DNA from: Kordia algicida OT-1
Lineage (GTDB): Bacteria; Bacteroidota; Bacteroidia; Flavobacteriales; Flavobacteriaceae
DNA length: 64,000 nucleotides
Reading direction: 5' to 3'
Assembly: GCF_000154725.1 (NCBI RefSeq)
Contig: NZ_DS544873.1
Coordinates: forward strand, 28,406-92,405
The notes below the pieces were generated by a model, which ran no database searches, was not told the DNA's origin, and worked only from the letters and a program-made list of their open reading frames with translations. Each line of letters opens with the position of its first letter. Position 1 is the stretch's first letter. Shown in pieces: positions 51,651 to 59,355 of this stretch. Position numbers and translations under genes: made by a program.

Positions 51651-52304
51651 CTATTTCATTTTTTCAATTAATTTTTTTAAAGTTTTATTTTCGTTATCTT
51701 TTGAAATAATTAATTCATTATTTAATTTTTTGATGCTTTTTTCTAAAAAATCAATTTTTTCATTTAATTCGAGAATTCTTGTCTGATAATCCACTTTAAT
51801 TATTTTCAAAATATTATAAAAAAATTGTGAAGCATCTTTTGGAAGTAATTTTGAAAATGTCCAGATAAGTGTATCAAGTTTAAAAGTTTTGGCTAATTGT
51901 TCATGCTCAAAACTTATAAAGTCTTCAATTTTATCAGTATCAAATTTGATATCTTCTTCTTTAAATTTTTCCTTCCCAAGCGCTATCTTTTTCTTCTGTT
52001 TGTGAGCTGGTAAAAAATTATTTAAATCGTATGTAAACTCGGTATTTTCATGGTAGAAGTAATTCATATCCACATTATACTCTTTTGCAAAATTTATAAG
52101 GGCTTTGTGTGTTATATGATTTTTTCCTTTGCTAACTCTAGAGATAAGTCCCATACTTTGGGGATAGATTAGTTTATTAATACCGTTGTAGCTATCAGGT
52201 TTAATTCCTGCACTTTTAGAATCTTTGACTATTTGATCGATGGCTTTTATAAAAAGCTCATCAATTTTAATAATTTGATTTTTTTTAGGGTAGTTTTTTT
52301 CCAT
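51651..52304 (-). CDS. XRE/phage-repressor-like regulator with C-terminal coiled coil
   Basis: 217 residues from the ATG at 52304; an upstream in-frame start at 52325 gives an odd hydrophobic addition. The N-terminal region contains LIYPQSMGLISRVSKGKNHI and THKALINFAKEYNVDMNYFY, the pattern of a helix-turn-helix repressor followed by the 'where the protein sits in the phase' helix of XRE proteins. The C-terminus is a coiled coil (LELNEKIDFLEKSIKKLNNE). It lies next to a divergent promoter region and is the best candidate for the element's main repressor. Confidence 0.6.
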   Translation of the reverse strand: MEKNYPKKNQIIKIDELFIKAIDQIVKDSKSAGIKPDSYNGINKLIYPQSMGLISRVSKGKNHITHKALINFAKEYNVDMNYFYHENTEFTYDLNNFLPAHKQKKKIALGKEKFKEEDIKFDTDKIEDFISFEHEQLAKTFKLDTLIWTFSKLLPKDASQFFYNILKIIKVDYQTRILELNEKIDFLEKSIKKLNNELIISKDNENKTLKKLIEKMK

Positions 52305-52408
52305 AATTAGAAGGTTTATTTTCAATAGTTACTGAAAATTTTAAGGTTTCGGTACATTTCACATAAAAGTTATTCAACTATTTTTAGTAAAATTTAGTTG
52401 TTTTTATT

Positions 52409-52438
52409 TATATTTGGTCGTGTTTGTCATCAAATATA
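52409..52438. promoter_or_regulatory. divergent pair of TAnnTTTG promoter boxes
   Basis: TATATTTG occurs on the plus strand at 52409-52416 and on the minus strand at 52438-52431 (CAAATATA on the plus strand). Both fit the Bacteroidota -7 consensus. They face away from each other, one towards the repressor gene and the other towards the genes from 52695 on. Clear -33 TTTG boxes at standard spacing were not found, which lowers confidence. Confidence 0.4.
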
Positions 52439-52462
52439 ACAAAAATTATGTAAAATTTATAT

Positions 52463-52612
52463 AAAAGTTTGGTTAATTTTTAGTATAATTTATACAAAAG
52501 TTTGTTAATTTTTTATGTAAAGTTTGGCGAAATTTGCTATAAAGTTTGTTCTAATTTATACAAAACTTTGTTAACGTTTATAAGAGTTTGATGTGGTTTC
52601 CATAAAGTTTTG
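52463..52612. repeat. iteron-like array of AAAGTTTG repeats with mostly 22-bp period
   Basis: Seven related sites read AAAAGTTTG, AAAAGTTTG, TAAAGTTTG, TAAAGTTTG, AAAACTTTG, AAGAGTTTG and AAAGTTTTG, often followed by G/T-TTAA. The last bases of the sites are at 52471, 52504, 52526, 52548, 52570, 52590 and 52612, spaced 33, 22, 22, 22, 20 and 22. Two-turn spacing on one face of the helix is typical of replication iterons or of an operator array. The array lies directly before two HTH-type genes, one of which could be the initiator. Confidence 0.55.
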
Positions 52613-52666
52613 TTAAAGCTTATCAAAACATGGGTAACGCCTAAATTATAACTTGACTAGCACTTA

Positions 52667-52674
52667 TAAGTTTG
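52667..52674 (+). promoter_or_regulatory. TAnnTTTG promoter box before the HTH gene
   Basis: TAAGTTTG fits the Bacteroidota -7 box and lies 20 bases before the ATG at 52695. A start of transcription near 52681 would exclude the upstream TTG at 52653 as translation start and so supports the ATG. No clear -33 box was seen. Confidence 0.4.
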
Positions 52675-52694
52675 ACATTAAAACCCTTTTATAT

Positions 52695-52967
52695 ATGTAT
52701 TGCTCAGAAGACTATAAGTCGTTAAAAAAAAGGATGATGTCGTTATTCGACAATCCAACAACAGAAGTTGCAAATCGTTCTGGACGTTCGCAACCCACTG
52801 TCAGTAAATTTTTCAATGAAGTAACGATAAGGCAAAAATCTTGGATGTCTTGTTACGAGGCTTGTTTGGAACTTGTAGAAGAACAAGAAGCCAAGCTGAA
52901 GAAACTCTATGAAAAATCCAATAAGCTGATAAGTAAAGATGAATCAGCAATTAAAAAGGAACAATAG
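52695..52967 (+). CDS. small helix-turn-helix protein
   Basis: 90 residues from the ATG at 52695. The segment VANRSGRSQPTVSKFFNEVT fits a Cro/XRE-type helix-turn-helix, and a charged coiled-coil tail follows (EEQEAKLKKLYEKSNKLI). It is the first plus-strand gene after the divergent promoter and the iteron-like array, the position of a Cro-like early regulator. The alternative TTG start at 52653 lies upstream of a promoter-like box. Confidence 0.5.
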   Translation: MYCSEDYKSLKKRMMSLFDNPTTEVANRSGRSQPTVSKFFNEVTIRQKSWMSCYEACLELVEEQEAKLKKLYEKSNKLISKDESAIKKEQ

Positions 52968-52970
52968 CTT

Positions 52971-53150
52971 ATGAAAAAGTCCATTGTTCAAAAAGATGAT
53001 GAGGTGGTAAAGGCTCATATCGAAAGCATTAAACATGATATTCAGATGTTAAAAAAACACGCTAATCCAAACCTACGTCGCAGACAGCAGAAACTGATGC
53101 GTCGAAATTGTTCCACAGATGAACATCATTCATTTTTCAACGGTTTTTAA
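52971..53150 (+). CDS. 59-residue basic helical protein
   Basis: Open frame starting 3 bases after the previous stop: MKKSIVQKDDEVVKAHIESI, a helical part, and a basic segment (NLRRRQQKLMRRN). It overlaps the next gene by 32 bases in another frame. Composition and position support a real gene; the function is unknown. Confidence 0.45.
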   Translation: MKKSIVQKDDEVVKAHIESIKHDIQMLKKHANPNLRRRQQKLMRRNCSTDEHHSFFNGF

Positions 53151-54450
53151 GCGATTAGATCAATTTGTAAAACATCATAATTCAAACAGCGACAAGCTTT
53201 CTAATCATTTGCGACAACCCATTGTTGCAACGGCGAAAGAAATTATCAAAATTTATGGTTTATCACTTTTAAAGGCTCATAAAATCAAGCCTTTAGAAGT
53301 GGATAATATTCCACCCTTAGAAACCAATAGCGAGCAACTAGCAAAAATGGCTCATGTTAGTACAAGGACTATCAGAAGGCATATACAGCGCCTATTAGAT
53401 GCTAAAGTACTTACCGAAAAAGTTTATAAAGGTAGAAAGGCGAATTACCAGCTTCGTTTTAACTCAAATATTCTGTTAATAAGCGGTTTAAAACCCGTTA
53501 ATAAAGACGAATTTTTGGAAGACGACAAAAAAAAGAAAACTACTGATAATCAGTTTTTTAAAAATTCTTTACGGACAACTTGTCCGCAATCTGACTCTAG
53601 TAACAATAGTTACATAAATAATATAATAATAGCAGTTGATAACAAAATTAAAAGGAGTTCGCTTGCGCTCACGTCACATTATTTTTCTGGAAACAAAACT
53701 GGAAACAAATTTACAGGATACGTAGAGAAGGAAGGCGCAAAAAGGAGTAACGAGCCACCCCTGAAAGGCACACCAGGCGCGCAAAAAAATGTTCCAAAAG
53801 ATGATAAAATCAGCAAAAAATACTCCTCAAATGTAAGTGATTTACAAAATAGTGTTGTAGAGAAGGAAGGACAAAGCAAACAAGTCATAAAACAAGCAAA
53901 AGACACAGCTTCAATGCCTGAGACTTGTTGCTTTTCCTCCCTTAATCTCTATGTGGATTCACTATGGAATCTCTCTAAAGAGACGATCTATAAAAATACA
54001 TTTCTCACTAAAAATCAGCAGTTAAGGGCAAAAGAGTTGTTGCGGGATTGGTATGCGCCTGTATCAGAGCGAAACTTGGCAAAAGTTCATAATATTTATG
54101 TTCAGCGTATTGAATTGGTACGTAAATATCTAGCAAAAGATTCTAAAAATAGGTACGTTCAATTGCCTGATAGGTACTTTGATGTGACTAACAAATATGG
54201 ATTTACAGGAACAAAAGCTTGGTATGAAATTCATATGAAAGCAAAGCGAAAGACTCGGGACAAACTGATGCTACACGCTCAAATTCGACGTTTTATAAAT
54301 AACGAGGAAAAAGACACTTCAAAACAACTTTCTCGTTTACAGCTTTTTAAAGATTGTGAAAAGCGTATTGAAAGCCTTAATTCTCCTGAATTGATGGATC
54401 AATTCTATGCTACAATTTTAAACAAAACATCATTCAATCACTCACAGTAA
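53119..54450 (+). CDS. winged-helix replication/regulatory protein
   Basis: 443 residues. A helix-turn-helix domain lies near 75-130 (SEQLAKMAHVSTRTIRRHIQ, LLDAKVLTEKVYKGRKANYQ), similar to the DNA-binding part of replication-type proteins in Bacteroidota plasmids and phages. A long polar, low-complexity middle follows (about 135-260), and then a helical C-terminal domain (TKNQQLRAKELLRDWYAP to the end). With the iteron-like array about 500 bases upstream it is a candidate replication initiator. No enzymatic motif was seen. Confidence 0.5.
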   Translation: MNIIHFSTVFKRLDQFVKHHNSNSDKLSNHLRQPIVATAKEIIKIYGLSLLKAHKIKPLEVDNIPPLETNSEQLAKMAHVSTRTIRRHIQRLLDAKVLTEKVYKGRKANYQLRFNSNILLISGLKPVNKDEFLEDDKKKKTTDNQFFKNSLRTTCPQSDSSNNSYINNIIIAVDNKIKRSSLALTSHYFSGNKTGNKFTGYVEKEGAKRSNEPPLKGTPGAQKNVPKDDKISKKYSSNVSDLQNSVVEKEGQSKQVIKQAKDTASMPETCCFSSLNLYVDSLWNLSKETIYKNTFLTKNQQLRAKELLRDWYAPVSERNLAKVHNIYVQRIELVRKYLAKDSKNRYVQLPDRYFDVTNKYGFTGTKAWYEIHMKAKRKTRDKLMLHAQIRRFINNEEKDTSKQLSRLQLFKDCEKRIESLNSPELMDQFYATILNKTSFNHSQ

Positions 54451-54462
54451 ATACATGATAAA

Positions 54463-54951
54463 ATGAAAAAAACATCAAAAAACACCCTTAGTACATTCAG
54501 TCAAAAGATTAGAAATGCCGTTACAGACTTATCGGTTGATATTTTTGGCTATGAGAAAATGGTAACCAAAAATATCATTCAAAATACAGCATTTATTTCA
54601 AGTAAAACCAAGATTCCAAAAGCACGTCTTTTTTTAAAAATTGTGCAAAAAGATCATACAATCAAAGCCTATTTGTTCGATCAATCTAAAGCCATTCAAG
54701 CCATTCCAACAAAAGAACTTGCCTATTTCTTTATTGACAGAGAAACCGCAGAATTATCAAGAATTCAGAACAAAATTGCCTTTAGTATCAAGAAATACTT
54801 GAATGATTTTGCATTAAAAAATGGTTTGAACGTTGAAAATCTTGCCGTATGGATTCATGTTAAAGATGAAAAAGTCATCATTGATGCATTTGATAAGGAT
54901 CAATTTGTAAAAGAAATACCAATGAGTTCATTAATTAAATTTTTTAGGTAA
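54463..54951 (+). CDS. hypothetical protein of the early operon
   Basis: 162 residues, soluble, mixed alpha/beta. It contains what may be two copies of a similar unit: ARLFLKIVQKDHTIKAYLFD with AIQAIPTKELAYFF, and LAVWIHVKDEKVIIDAFD with FVKEIPMSSLIKFF, about 95 residues apart. No family recognised. Its last base is the first base of the next start codon. Confidence 0.5.
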   Translation: MKKTSKNTLSTFSQKIRNAVTDLSVDIFGYEKMVTKNIIQNTAFISSKTKIPKARLFLKIVQKDHTIKAYLFDQSKAIQAIPTKELAYFFIDRETAELSRIQNKIAFSIKKYLNDFALKNGLNVENLAVWIHVKDEKVIIDAFDKDQFVKEIPMSSLIKFFR

Positions 54952-55232
54952 TGAGCGCATCAAAAGGTTGGAAATTAAAACAGGATTCAGAAACCAAATT
55001 AATCGTTTGGTTTGCTGATGGAAATGTGAGAACTCTGTATTCTATCGATTGGAATTATAAGTTTTCACAGACAAAAAAACGTGAGATTGGACTCGCTCGC
55101 TTTTACAAAAAGATTGAAGATTATGGAGCTAAAGTAAAAGTCGCAGAAATTTATGAAATGAGTTCAAAAAGACGTATAGCAAAGTTTATTAGCGGAGTAG
55201 AAGTAGCAATTAATCAACAAGAAAATCAATGA
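54951..55232 (+). CDS. small hypothetical protein
   Basis: 93 residues, basic, starting with SASKGWKLKQDSETKLIVWF. No recognised motif. It overlaps the previous gene by one base (TAATG) and the next by four (ATGA), so the three are translationally coupled. Confidence 0.5.
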   Translation: MSASKGWKLKQDSETKLIVWFADGNVRTLYSIDWNYKFSQTKKREIGLARFYKKIEDYGAKVKVAEIYEMSSKRRIAKFISGVEVAINQQENQ

Positions 55233-56386
55233 AAAAAATAATCCATTTAAAAGAAAAATTAGCTTCAAATATAAGGTTCAGCACCAAATATGATTTGGGC
55301 GAAGATGATAAAATTCACTTACTCTATGTATCTCCGAAATTAAATGCGACAGGGTATTATCGTTTAATTTCACAAGCATTAGAATTAGACAAAACAAATA
55401 CGCATAAAAGTATTATTACAAACATAGATAGTAATGATTTTAATAATTCATTAAATGACCTTACAACGGTACTAGATGAGCGTTTGTTAGTGTGGGCAGA
55501 TTATATCATATTTCCACCTATTTTTAGTGATATCACGTATCTATTAAAAGCAATTGAGGCGTTTAATCCAATGATTCAAATTACTTTTAATATAGATCAG
55601 AATTATTTTGCATTAAATGCTATGAGTTACGATAAGAGAAAAATTTCACAGATCGAATTGCATAACCTGGAGAACAATTTAGCGTGTGCGGATCTATTGT
55701 TAGTTGCCAATTTAAAATTCAAAAACTTTTTACATCGATATATAAATTTGCGTCATCCAAATGCTGATGTGGTAACTGGGTTTATTCCAAATTTAATTTC
55801 TCAAATTGGATATGAAAGTATGCCGAAAATCATTAAAAACGACACAGAATTATTTCGTCTTGGACTCATAAAACCAACTTTGGAAGATTTGAATTTCATA
55901 AAAGAGTTATTTCAAAAAATGAGTAAAGAATTAAAAGACAAAATTCAAGTGGTTTGTTTAGGTAGTTCTACAACCTATGAGCTTATAGAGAAGCTGGACT
56001 TACAAAATGATATAGAATTTCATAAAACAGTTCATTTTAAAACCTTCTTTTTTAAATTAAATCAGCTAAGGCTTGATTCAGCTTTGCTCTTGGCAAAAGA
56101 TACTACCTACAACAAACATCACAGTAGTTATCTGTTTTTGGAACTATCAGCATTTGGAATTCCGACGATTACCTCAATTTATCATTCGGCAAGTAACAAT
56201 ATTACTGATGGAGTGGATGGACTCTTAGCCTCGATAGAACCTGAATGGATAAAGGCGCTTGATCTGCTAATTAACGTGAAAGGTATTAAAAAAGAAATTG
56301 GAAGTATGGCAATTAAAAATGTGTGGAAGAACCACAGCTTTTCAAAGAAGCAAATTCAGAATATTAGTCAAGAAATCTTCTTTTAA
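55229..56386 (+). CDS. glycosyltransferase-like protein (GT-B fold)
   Basis: 385 residues. The C-terminal half fits family-1-type glycosyltransferases: IQVVCLGSSTTYELIEKLDL, then SYLFLELSAFGIPTITSIYHSA and NITDGVDGLLA, where the E-x-x-x-x-G-x-P region normally binds the nucleotide sugar. The N-terminal half has LLYVSPKLNATGYYRLISQA, a usual GT-B opening. In phages such enzymes can modify DNA or change surface sugars. It ends the early operon and is followed by a strong terminator. Confidence 0.6.
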   Translation: MKKIIHLKEKLASNIRFSTKYDLGEDDKIHLLYVSPKLNATGYYRLISQALELDKTNTHKSIITNIDSNDFNNSLNDLTTVLDERLLVWADYIIFPPIFSDITYLLKAIEAFNPMIQITFNIDQNYFALNAMSYDKRKISQIELHNLENNLACADLLLVANLKFKNFLHRYINLRHPNADVVTGFIPNLISQIGYESMPKIIKNDTELFRLGLIKPTLEDLNFIKELFQKMSKELKDKIQVVCLGSSTTYELIEKLDLQNDIEFHKTVHFKTFFFKLNQLRLDSALLLAKDTTYNKHHSSYLFLELSAFGIPTITSIYHSASNNITDGVDGLLASIEPEWIKALDLLINVKGIKKEIGSMAIKNVWKNHSFSKKQIQNISQEIFF

Positions 56387-56397
56387 TTGATAAAAAA

Positions 56398-56425
56398 GAA
56401 AAGCCTTGTTAGGGCAAGGCTTTTC
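56398..56425. terminator. bidirectional terminator hairpin
   Basis: GAAAAGCCTTG-TTAGGG-CAAGGCTTTTC is a perfect 11-bp stem with a 6-base loop and A/T-rich flanks on both sides. It stands 12 bases after the glycosyltransferase-like gene. A second stem, GGAATCCT (56505-56512) with AGGATTCC (56527-56534), stands before the convergent gene at 56575 and would serve the other strand. Between them GTTCAGCA (56427-56434) and TGCTGAAC (56487-56494) pair over a longer distance. Confidence 0.75.
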
Positions 56426-56574
56426 TGTTCAGCACAATTTTAGTTTTACGATAATTTAGTGGTAATTGCTAAAAAGAACCATGATATGCTGAACGTTTAA
56501 AATAGGAATCCTCAATTGGGGTATCAAGGATTCCATCTGATAAAAAAAGGGTACTACAGTTTGGGAATTTTAGG

Positions 56575-56694
56575 TCATAGGATTTTATCCAAATTATAAT
56601 ATAGTGCCACAATCACAAATACAACGATAAAAAGAATTGCAAATAAAAATCCAGCAATAAAGCCTTTTAGGAATTGTAATTTATAAGCGTTCAT
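56575..56694 (-). CDS. 39-residue single-pass membrane protein
   Basis: From the ATG at 56694 the frame gives MNAYKLQFLKGFIAGFLFAI and continues hydrophobic to ALYYNLDKIL. The longer frame from 56841 runs inside the upstream lipoprotein gene, so the short start is preferred. One membrane segment, no other feature. Confidence 0.4.
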   Translation of the reverse strand: MNAYKLQFLKGFIAGFLFAILFIVVFVIVALYYNLDKIL

Positions 56695-56716
56695 AATATG
56701 CTCTATTGACCTTTTT

Positions 56717-57193
56717 TCATTGGTTGGGTAATAATGATTCTGTTTTAAAGCAAGTATCAATACCTTCAGTGATACATGGGGTACAAATACCTTCATTATT
56801 TGTTGATCGTTTGGGTAGGCAACCAATGGTACAACCTTCACAAATTAAAATTGTATTTCCTGAAGTTATATAGAGTGAATTATGTTCCTTATTTAATACA
56901 TATGAAATCTGTAATGAACGATCTCTAGTATTGCCTATGAGTTGAATCATATTTAAAGAGTTATTGTCAAAAGCCTTACTGGAATCGATATTGAGTTCAT
57001 TTATTTTGATCTCTTTTTTTTTGATTTGTAATATGTCATTTTCTAGTTGTTTAATTAGTTTTTGTTTATCATTGAAAACGATTTGATGATCTACTATTTT
57101 AGCAATCATTTCTTCAGCATCTAATTTTTTGATGTCTCTACAACTACTACAGAGTATTAGTGTGACCAAGATTAAAACTATTTTTTCTTTCAT
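56717..57193 (-). CDS. cysteine-containing lipoprotein
   Basis: 158 residues with a lipoprotein signal (KIVLILVTLILCSSC, Cys 18). The mature part has a coiled coil (KQKLIKQLENDILQIKKKEI) and a cysteine-rich C-terminus (ILICEGCTIGCLPKR, GICTPCITEGIDTC). No family recognised. It could act at the cell envelope, possibly in exclusion or lysis, but there is no direct support. Confidence 0.5.
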   Translation of the reverse strand: MKEKIVLILVTLILCSSCRDIKKLDAEEMIAKIVDHQIVFNDKQKLIKQLENDILQIKKKEIKINELNIDSSKAFDNNSLNMIQLIGNTRDRSLQISYVLNKEHNSLYITSGNTILICEGCTIGCLPKRSTNNEGICTPCITEGIDTCFKTESLLPNQ

Positions 57194-57223
57194 AATTCTA
57201 TCATTAAATGTTACTTTTAGATA

Positions 57224-57752
57224 ACAGGGCGGTCTGACTAGCCATCGTAAGAACCGCCCTGTCTGCCTAACTAAAAGTTTAGATTAGGTCACAGGTTGTC
57301 ATTACAACCCGATCATTACATACTGACAGAACCAAAATCAAAACCCTATATCGATTACAGTTCCCTTTAAAAACTTCTCAGAAAGTTAAAATCAGTACGT
57401 TTAATTTTTAGTGGCAAAGCGACAACGATTCAGCTATCGCTTTGCCGCTAAAAGAGTAAGCAAATGTAAAACTCACTCTAAACACATCTTGAATGTTGAC
57501 ACCCGTATTGCAAAAAGTGTCTTTTTATAGTTTGGAAATAGAAAAATACATTCTACGTGTTATTTGATTACTTTAAGCAAAGCGATAACGATTCAGCTAT
57601 CGCTTTGCTAGAGTTATTACCCTAAAACTCCATTTTTAACACACCTTCAAACACTACCAAAAGTGCCTGATGAAAAACTTGAAAAAAAATGTGTTAACTC
57701 TTATTTCTAGGCTGGCAAGGCGACTGATTTTGAAACTACCTATTGTCGCCTT
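57224..57752. repeat. array of four strong stem-loops in gene-free DNA
   Basis: Four inverted repeats: ACAGGGCGGT/ACCGCCCTGT (57224-57262); GGCAAAGCGA/TCGCTTTGCC with outer TTTTAG/CTAAAA (57406-57453); GCAAAGCGATA/TATCGCTTTGC (57577-57608); and AAGGCGAC/GTCGCCTT (57717-57752). The second and third share the same loop core (ACGATTCAGC) and similar downstream sequence, so they look like a diverged tandem duplication of about 160 bases. No gene was found from 57194 to 57837. They may be structured RNAs, terminators or sites for a DNA-processing protein. Confidence 0.65.
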
Positions 57753-57837
57753 AGTTGTTTAAAGAGTATTTAAACATGAGTTTAGTTAAAAACCATAGCC
57801 AACCTTTAAAATACTTAACGCGCTCCTTATGAACTAG

Positions 57838-58008
57838 CTAGGGGTATTTACGATCTTTATTTGTTAATTCCTTTTCGATTTCTTCATCCACTTTATTTTT
57901 TATTTTCTTCCTTCTTTTGTTTTTTACATAGAAGTATCTTACGATAACTAATAGTATGATAACTTCCATTACAAAAATACCTACTAGAAACTGTGTCTCA
58001 CTAACCAT
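57838..58008 (-). CDS. 56-residue single-pass membrane protein
   Basis: Minus-strand frame from the ATG at 58008: one membrane segment (FLVGIFVMEVIILLVIVRYF), then a lysine-rich, charged tail (KNKRRKKIKNKVDEEIEKEL). Clean start and stop. Small membrane proteins are frequent in this region. No function known. Confidence 0.45.
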   Translation of the reverse strand: MVSETQFLVGIFVMEVIILLVIVRYFYVKNKRRKKIKNKVDEEIEKELTNKDRKYP

Positions 58009-58154
58009 GAATCTTTATGTTAAAAAGGCTATCAATAACAATTGGTTAGGCTCAGTGGAATACGCTACAATAGATACACTTGGGTTAAGATGAATTCGAT
58101 AATTTAAATGGTCATTCAATTTATTTTAGTAAATTCAACTTTTTGAATCAAAAG

Positions 58155-58241
58155 AACAAAGTGGCATTTTTGATTCCCGAATTAAACTTTCGTTTAAAAA
58201 TCAAAATAGTCATGCATATTAAACAAAATAGCCACTTTGTT
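58155..58241. repeat. nested inverted repeat
   Basis: AACAAAGTGGC (58155-58165) and GCCACTTTGTT (58231-58241) are perfect 11-bp arms. Inside, TTTTGATT/AATCAAAA and TTAAAC-TTTC-GTTTAA form a second stem-loop. The whole could fold into a branched structure in DNA or RNA. No gene crosses it. Confidence 0.6.
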
Positions 58242-58299
58242 ACATGTTAAAAAAACAGTCAATTGAGAATTTATTAAGCCTACTCGCTTGACTAAAATT

Positions 58300-58369
58300 A
58301 AAGCTTTCAATCCCCGAAAATGAGAAGTATTTTTCGGATTATTCTAAAAACGGGGATTTTGAAAGCTTT
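58300..58369 (-). terminator. long hairpin after the 83-residue membrane protein gene
   Basis: AAAGCTTTCAATCCCCG (58300-58316) pairs with CGGGGAT (58351-58357) and TGAAAGCTTT (58360-58369), giving a 17-bp stem with a two-base bulge; an inner CCGAAAA/TTTTTCGG pair extends it. In the minus-strand direction it lies 9 bases after the gene at 58379 and is followed by TTTAATTTT, as in a terminator. Confidence 0.6.
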
Positions 58370-58378
58370 GCTTTTAAG

Positions 58379-58630
58379 CTATTTTTCATCTTCATTATCA
58401 ACCATATTTTCTAAAAATTTTGCGAATTTCATCATTAATATTACGGAGTGCATTTCTTTGATTCGATCTTTAGTTTCAGCAAAGTCCAATTTGTCAAATT
58501 TTAAACTTTCTATACTCAATATGCTATGTACATTATTAATAATTTTATGCATTTTAAACATAAAAAATAACAAGATTCCAATGAATACGAGGTTAATGAT
58601 AATTAAGATTAATACGTAAATATTATCCAT
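58379..58630 (-). CDS. small single-pass membrane protein
   Basis: 83 residues: an N-terminal membrane segment (IYVLILIIINLVFIGILLFF), then a helical charged tail (KLDFAETKDRIKEMHSVILM). The opposite-strand open frame here has no sensible features. The gene is followed by a strong terminator-like hairpin. No function known. Confidence 0.5.
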   Translation of the reverse strand: MDNIYVLILIIINLVFIGILLFFMFKMHKIINNVHSILSIESLKFDKLDFAETKDRIKEMHSVILMMKFAKFLENMVDNEDEK

Positions 58631-58757
58631 TTCTTATTAAAAATTACAACTATGTTATTTAGATTTTTGAAGTAAAAAGCTTACAAAGTATTTTGCAATT
58701 TTCATTTCTATATGAGTTGTTTTTCACGATCCTAAATACTTTTATTCATAGTTTATT

Positions 58758-58765
58758 TATATTTG
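58758..58765 (+). promoter_or_regulatory. TAnnTTTG promoter box before the HTH gene
   Basis: TATATTTG with the context TTTATTTATATTTGGT lies 83 bases before the ATG at 58848. The same context, TTTATTTATATTTGGT, occurs at the plus-strand box at 52409, which hints at shared control of the two HTH-type loci. No -33 box at normal spacing was recognised. Confidence 0.35.
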
Positions 58766-58847
58766 GTTTAACGACCTTACTAAAATAAGGAAACTTTCGT
58801 AATTATCATAATTATTTCACAATAATACAATAAAACTTTCGCAATTA

Positions 58848-59351
58848 ATGAAAGATAGAATAACTAAAGTATTCAATGATTTAAAAATTAGTTCTTACAA
58901 AACAGCAGAAGAATTAAATCAAGTAGTTTCACAAGTAACAATAAGAAATATTGTTAAAGGTAGAACAGAGAATCCACACCAATCTACTCTTGATTTATTA
59001 GCTGATTACCTTTGTAATAATTACAAGGTTTCGCGAAAGTGGCTTTTAAGTGGAGAGGGAGAAATGTACTTGAAAGATGATAAGGATTTTTATATTGAAA
59101 AGTTGGGCGTAAGATTTGAACTAGATGAGTTAATTACGCATTTTGAAAATAACAAAGAAGTTTATTTCGCTAATTCTAAAGATTTGATGTTACATGTTAT
59201 TGAAGAACTTATAAAAAATAAAGAAAAGTATTTTGAAATTTCTGAGTACTTGCGATTATTTATAAAAGATAGTGTAGAACAAAGGCTAGAAAAACGCCTA
59301 GCAGAAATTAAGGAGTTGGGAGCAATCGTAAATTCTCAAAAAAGTAAATAG
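58848..59351 (+). CDS. phage-repressor-like helix-turn-helix protein
   Basis: 167 residues. The N-terminal domain follows the phage CI/HTH pattern: KISSYKTAEELNQVVSQVTI, RNIVKGRTENPHQSTLDLLA, YKVSRKWLLSGEGEMYL. The last piece (vs..WLl.GeGeM) is typical of Bacteroidota repressors. The C-terminal part is helical and has no LexA-type peptidase motif. It is a possible second regulator of the element or a separate host regulator. Confidence 0.65.
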   Translation: MKDRITKVFNDLKISSYKTAEELNQVVSQVTIRNIVKGRTENPHQSTLDLLADYLCNNYKVSRKWLLSGEGEMYLKDDKDFYIEKLGVRFELDELITHFENNKEVYFANSKDLMLHVIEELIKNKEKYFEISEYLRLFIKDSVEQRLEKRLAEIKELGAIVNSQKSK

Positions 59352-59355
59352 AAAT

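Noticed and set aside
4419-56386. Integrative conjugative element
   Set aside because: No relaxase, coupling protein or Tra/VirB-type genes were seen; the Zot-like ATPase lacks the size and membrane segments of a coupling protein.
57224-57752. Retron-type non-coding RNA or integron attC sites
   Set aside because: No reverse transcriptase and no integron integrase are nearby, and the stems lack the R'/R'' core sequences of attC sites.
58320-58619. 99-codon plus-strand open frame
   Set aside because: It is the antisense of the 83-residue membrane protein with a terminator behind it, and has no plausible start context.
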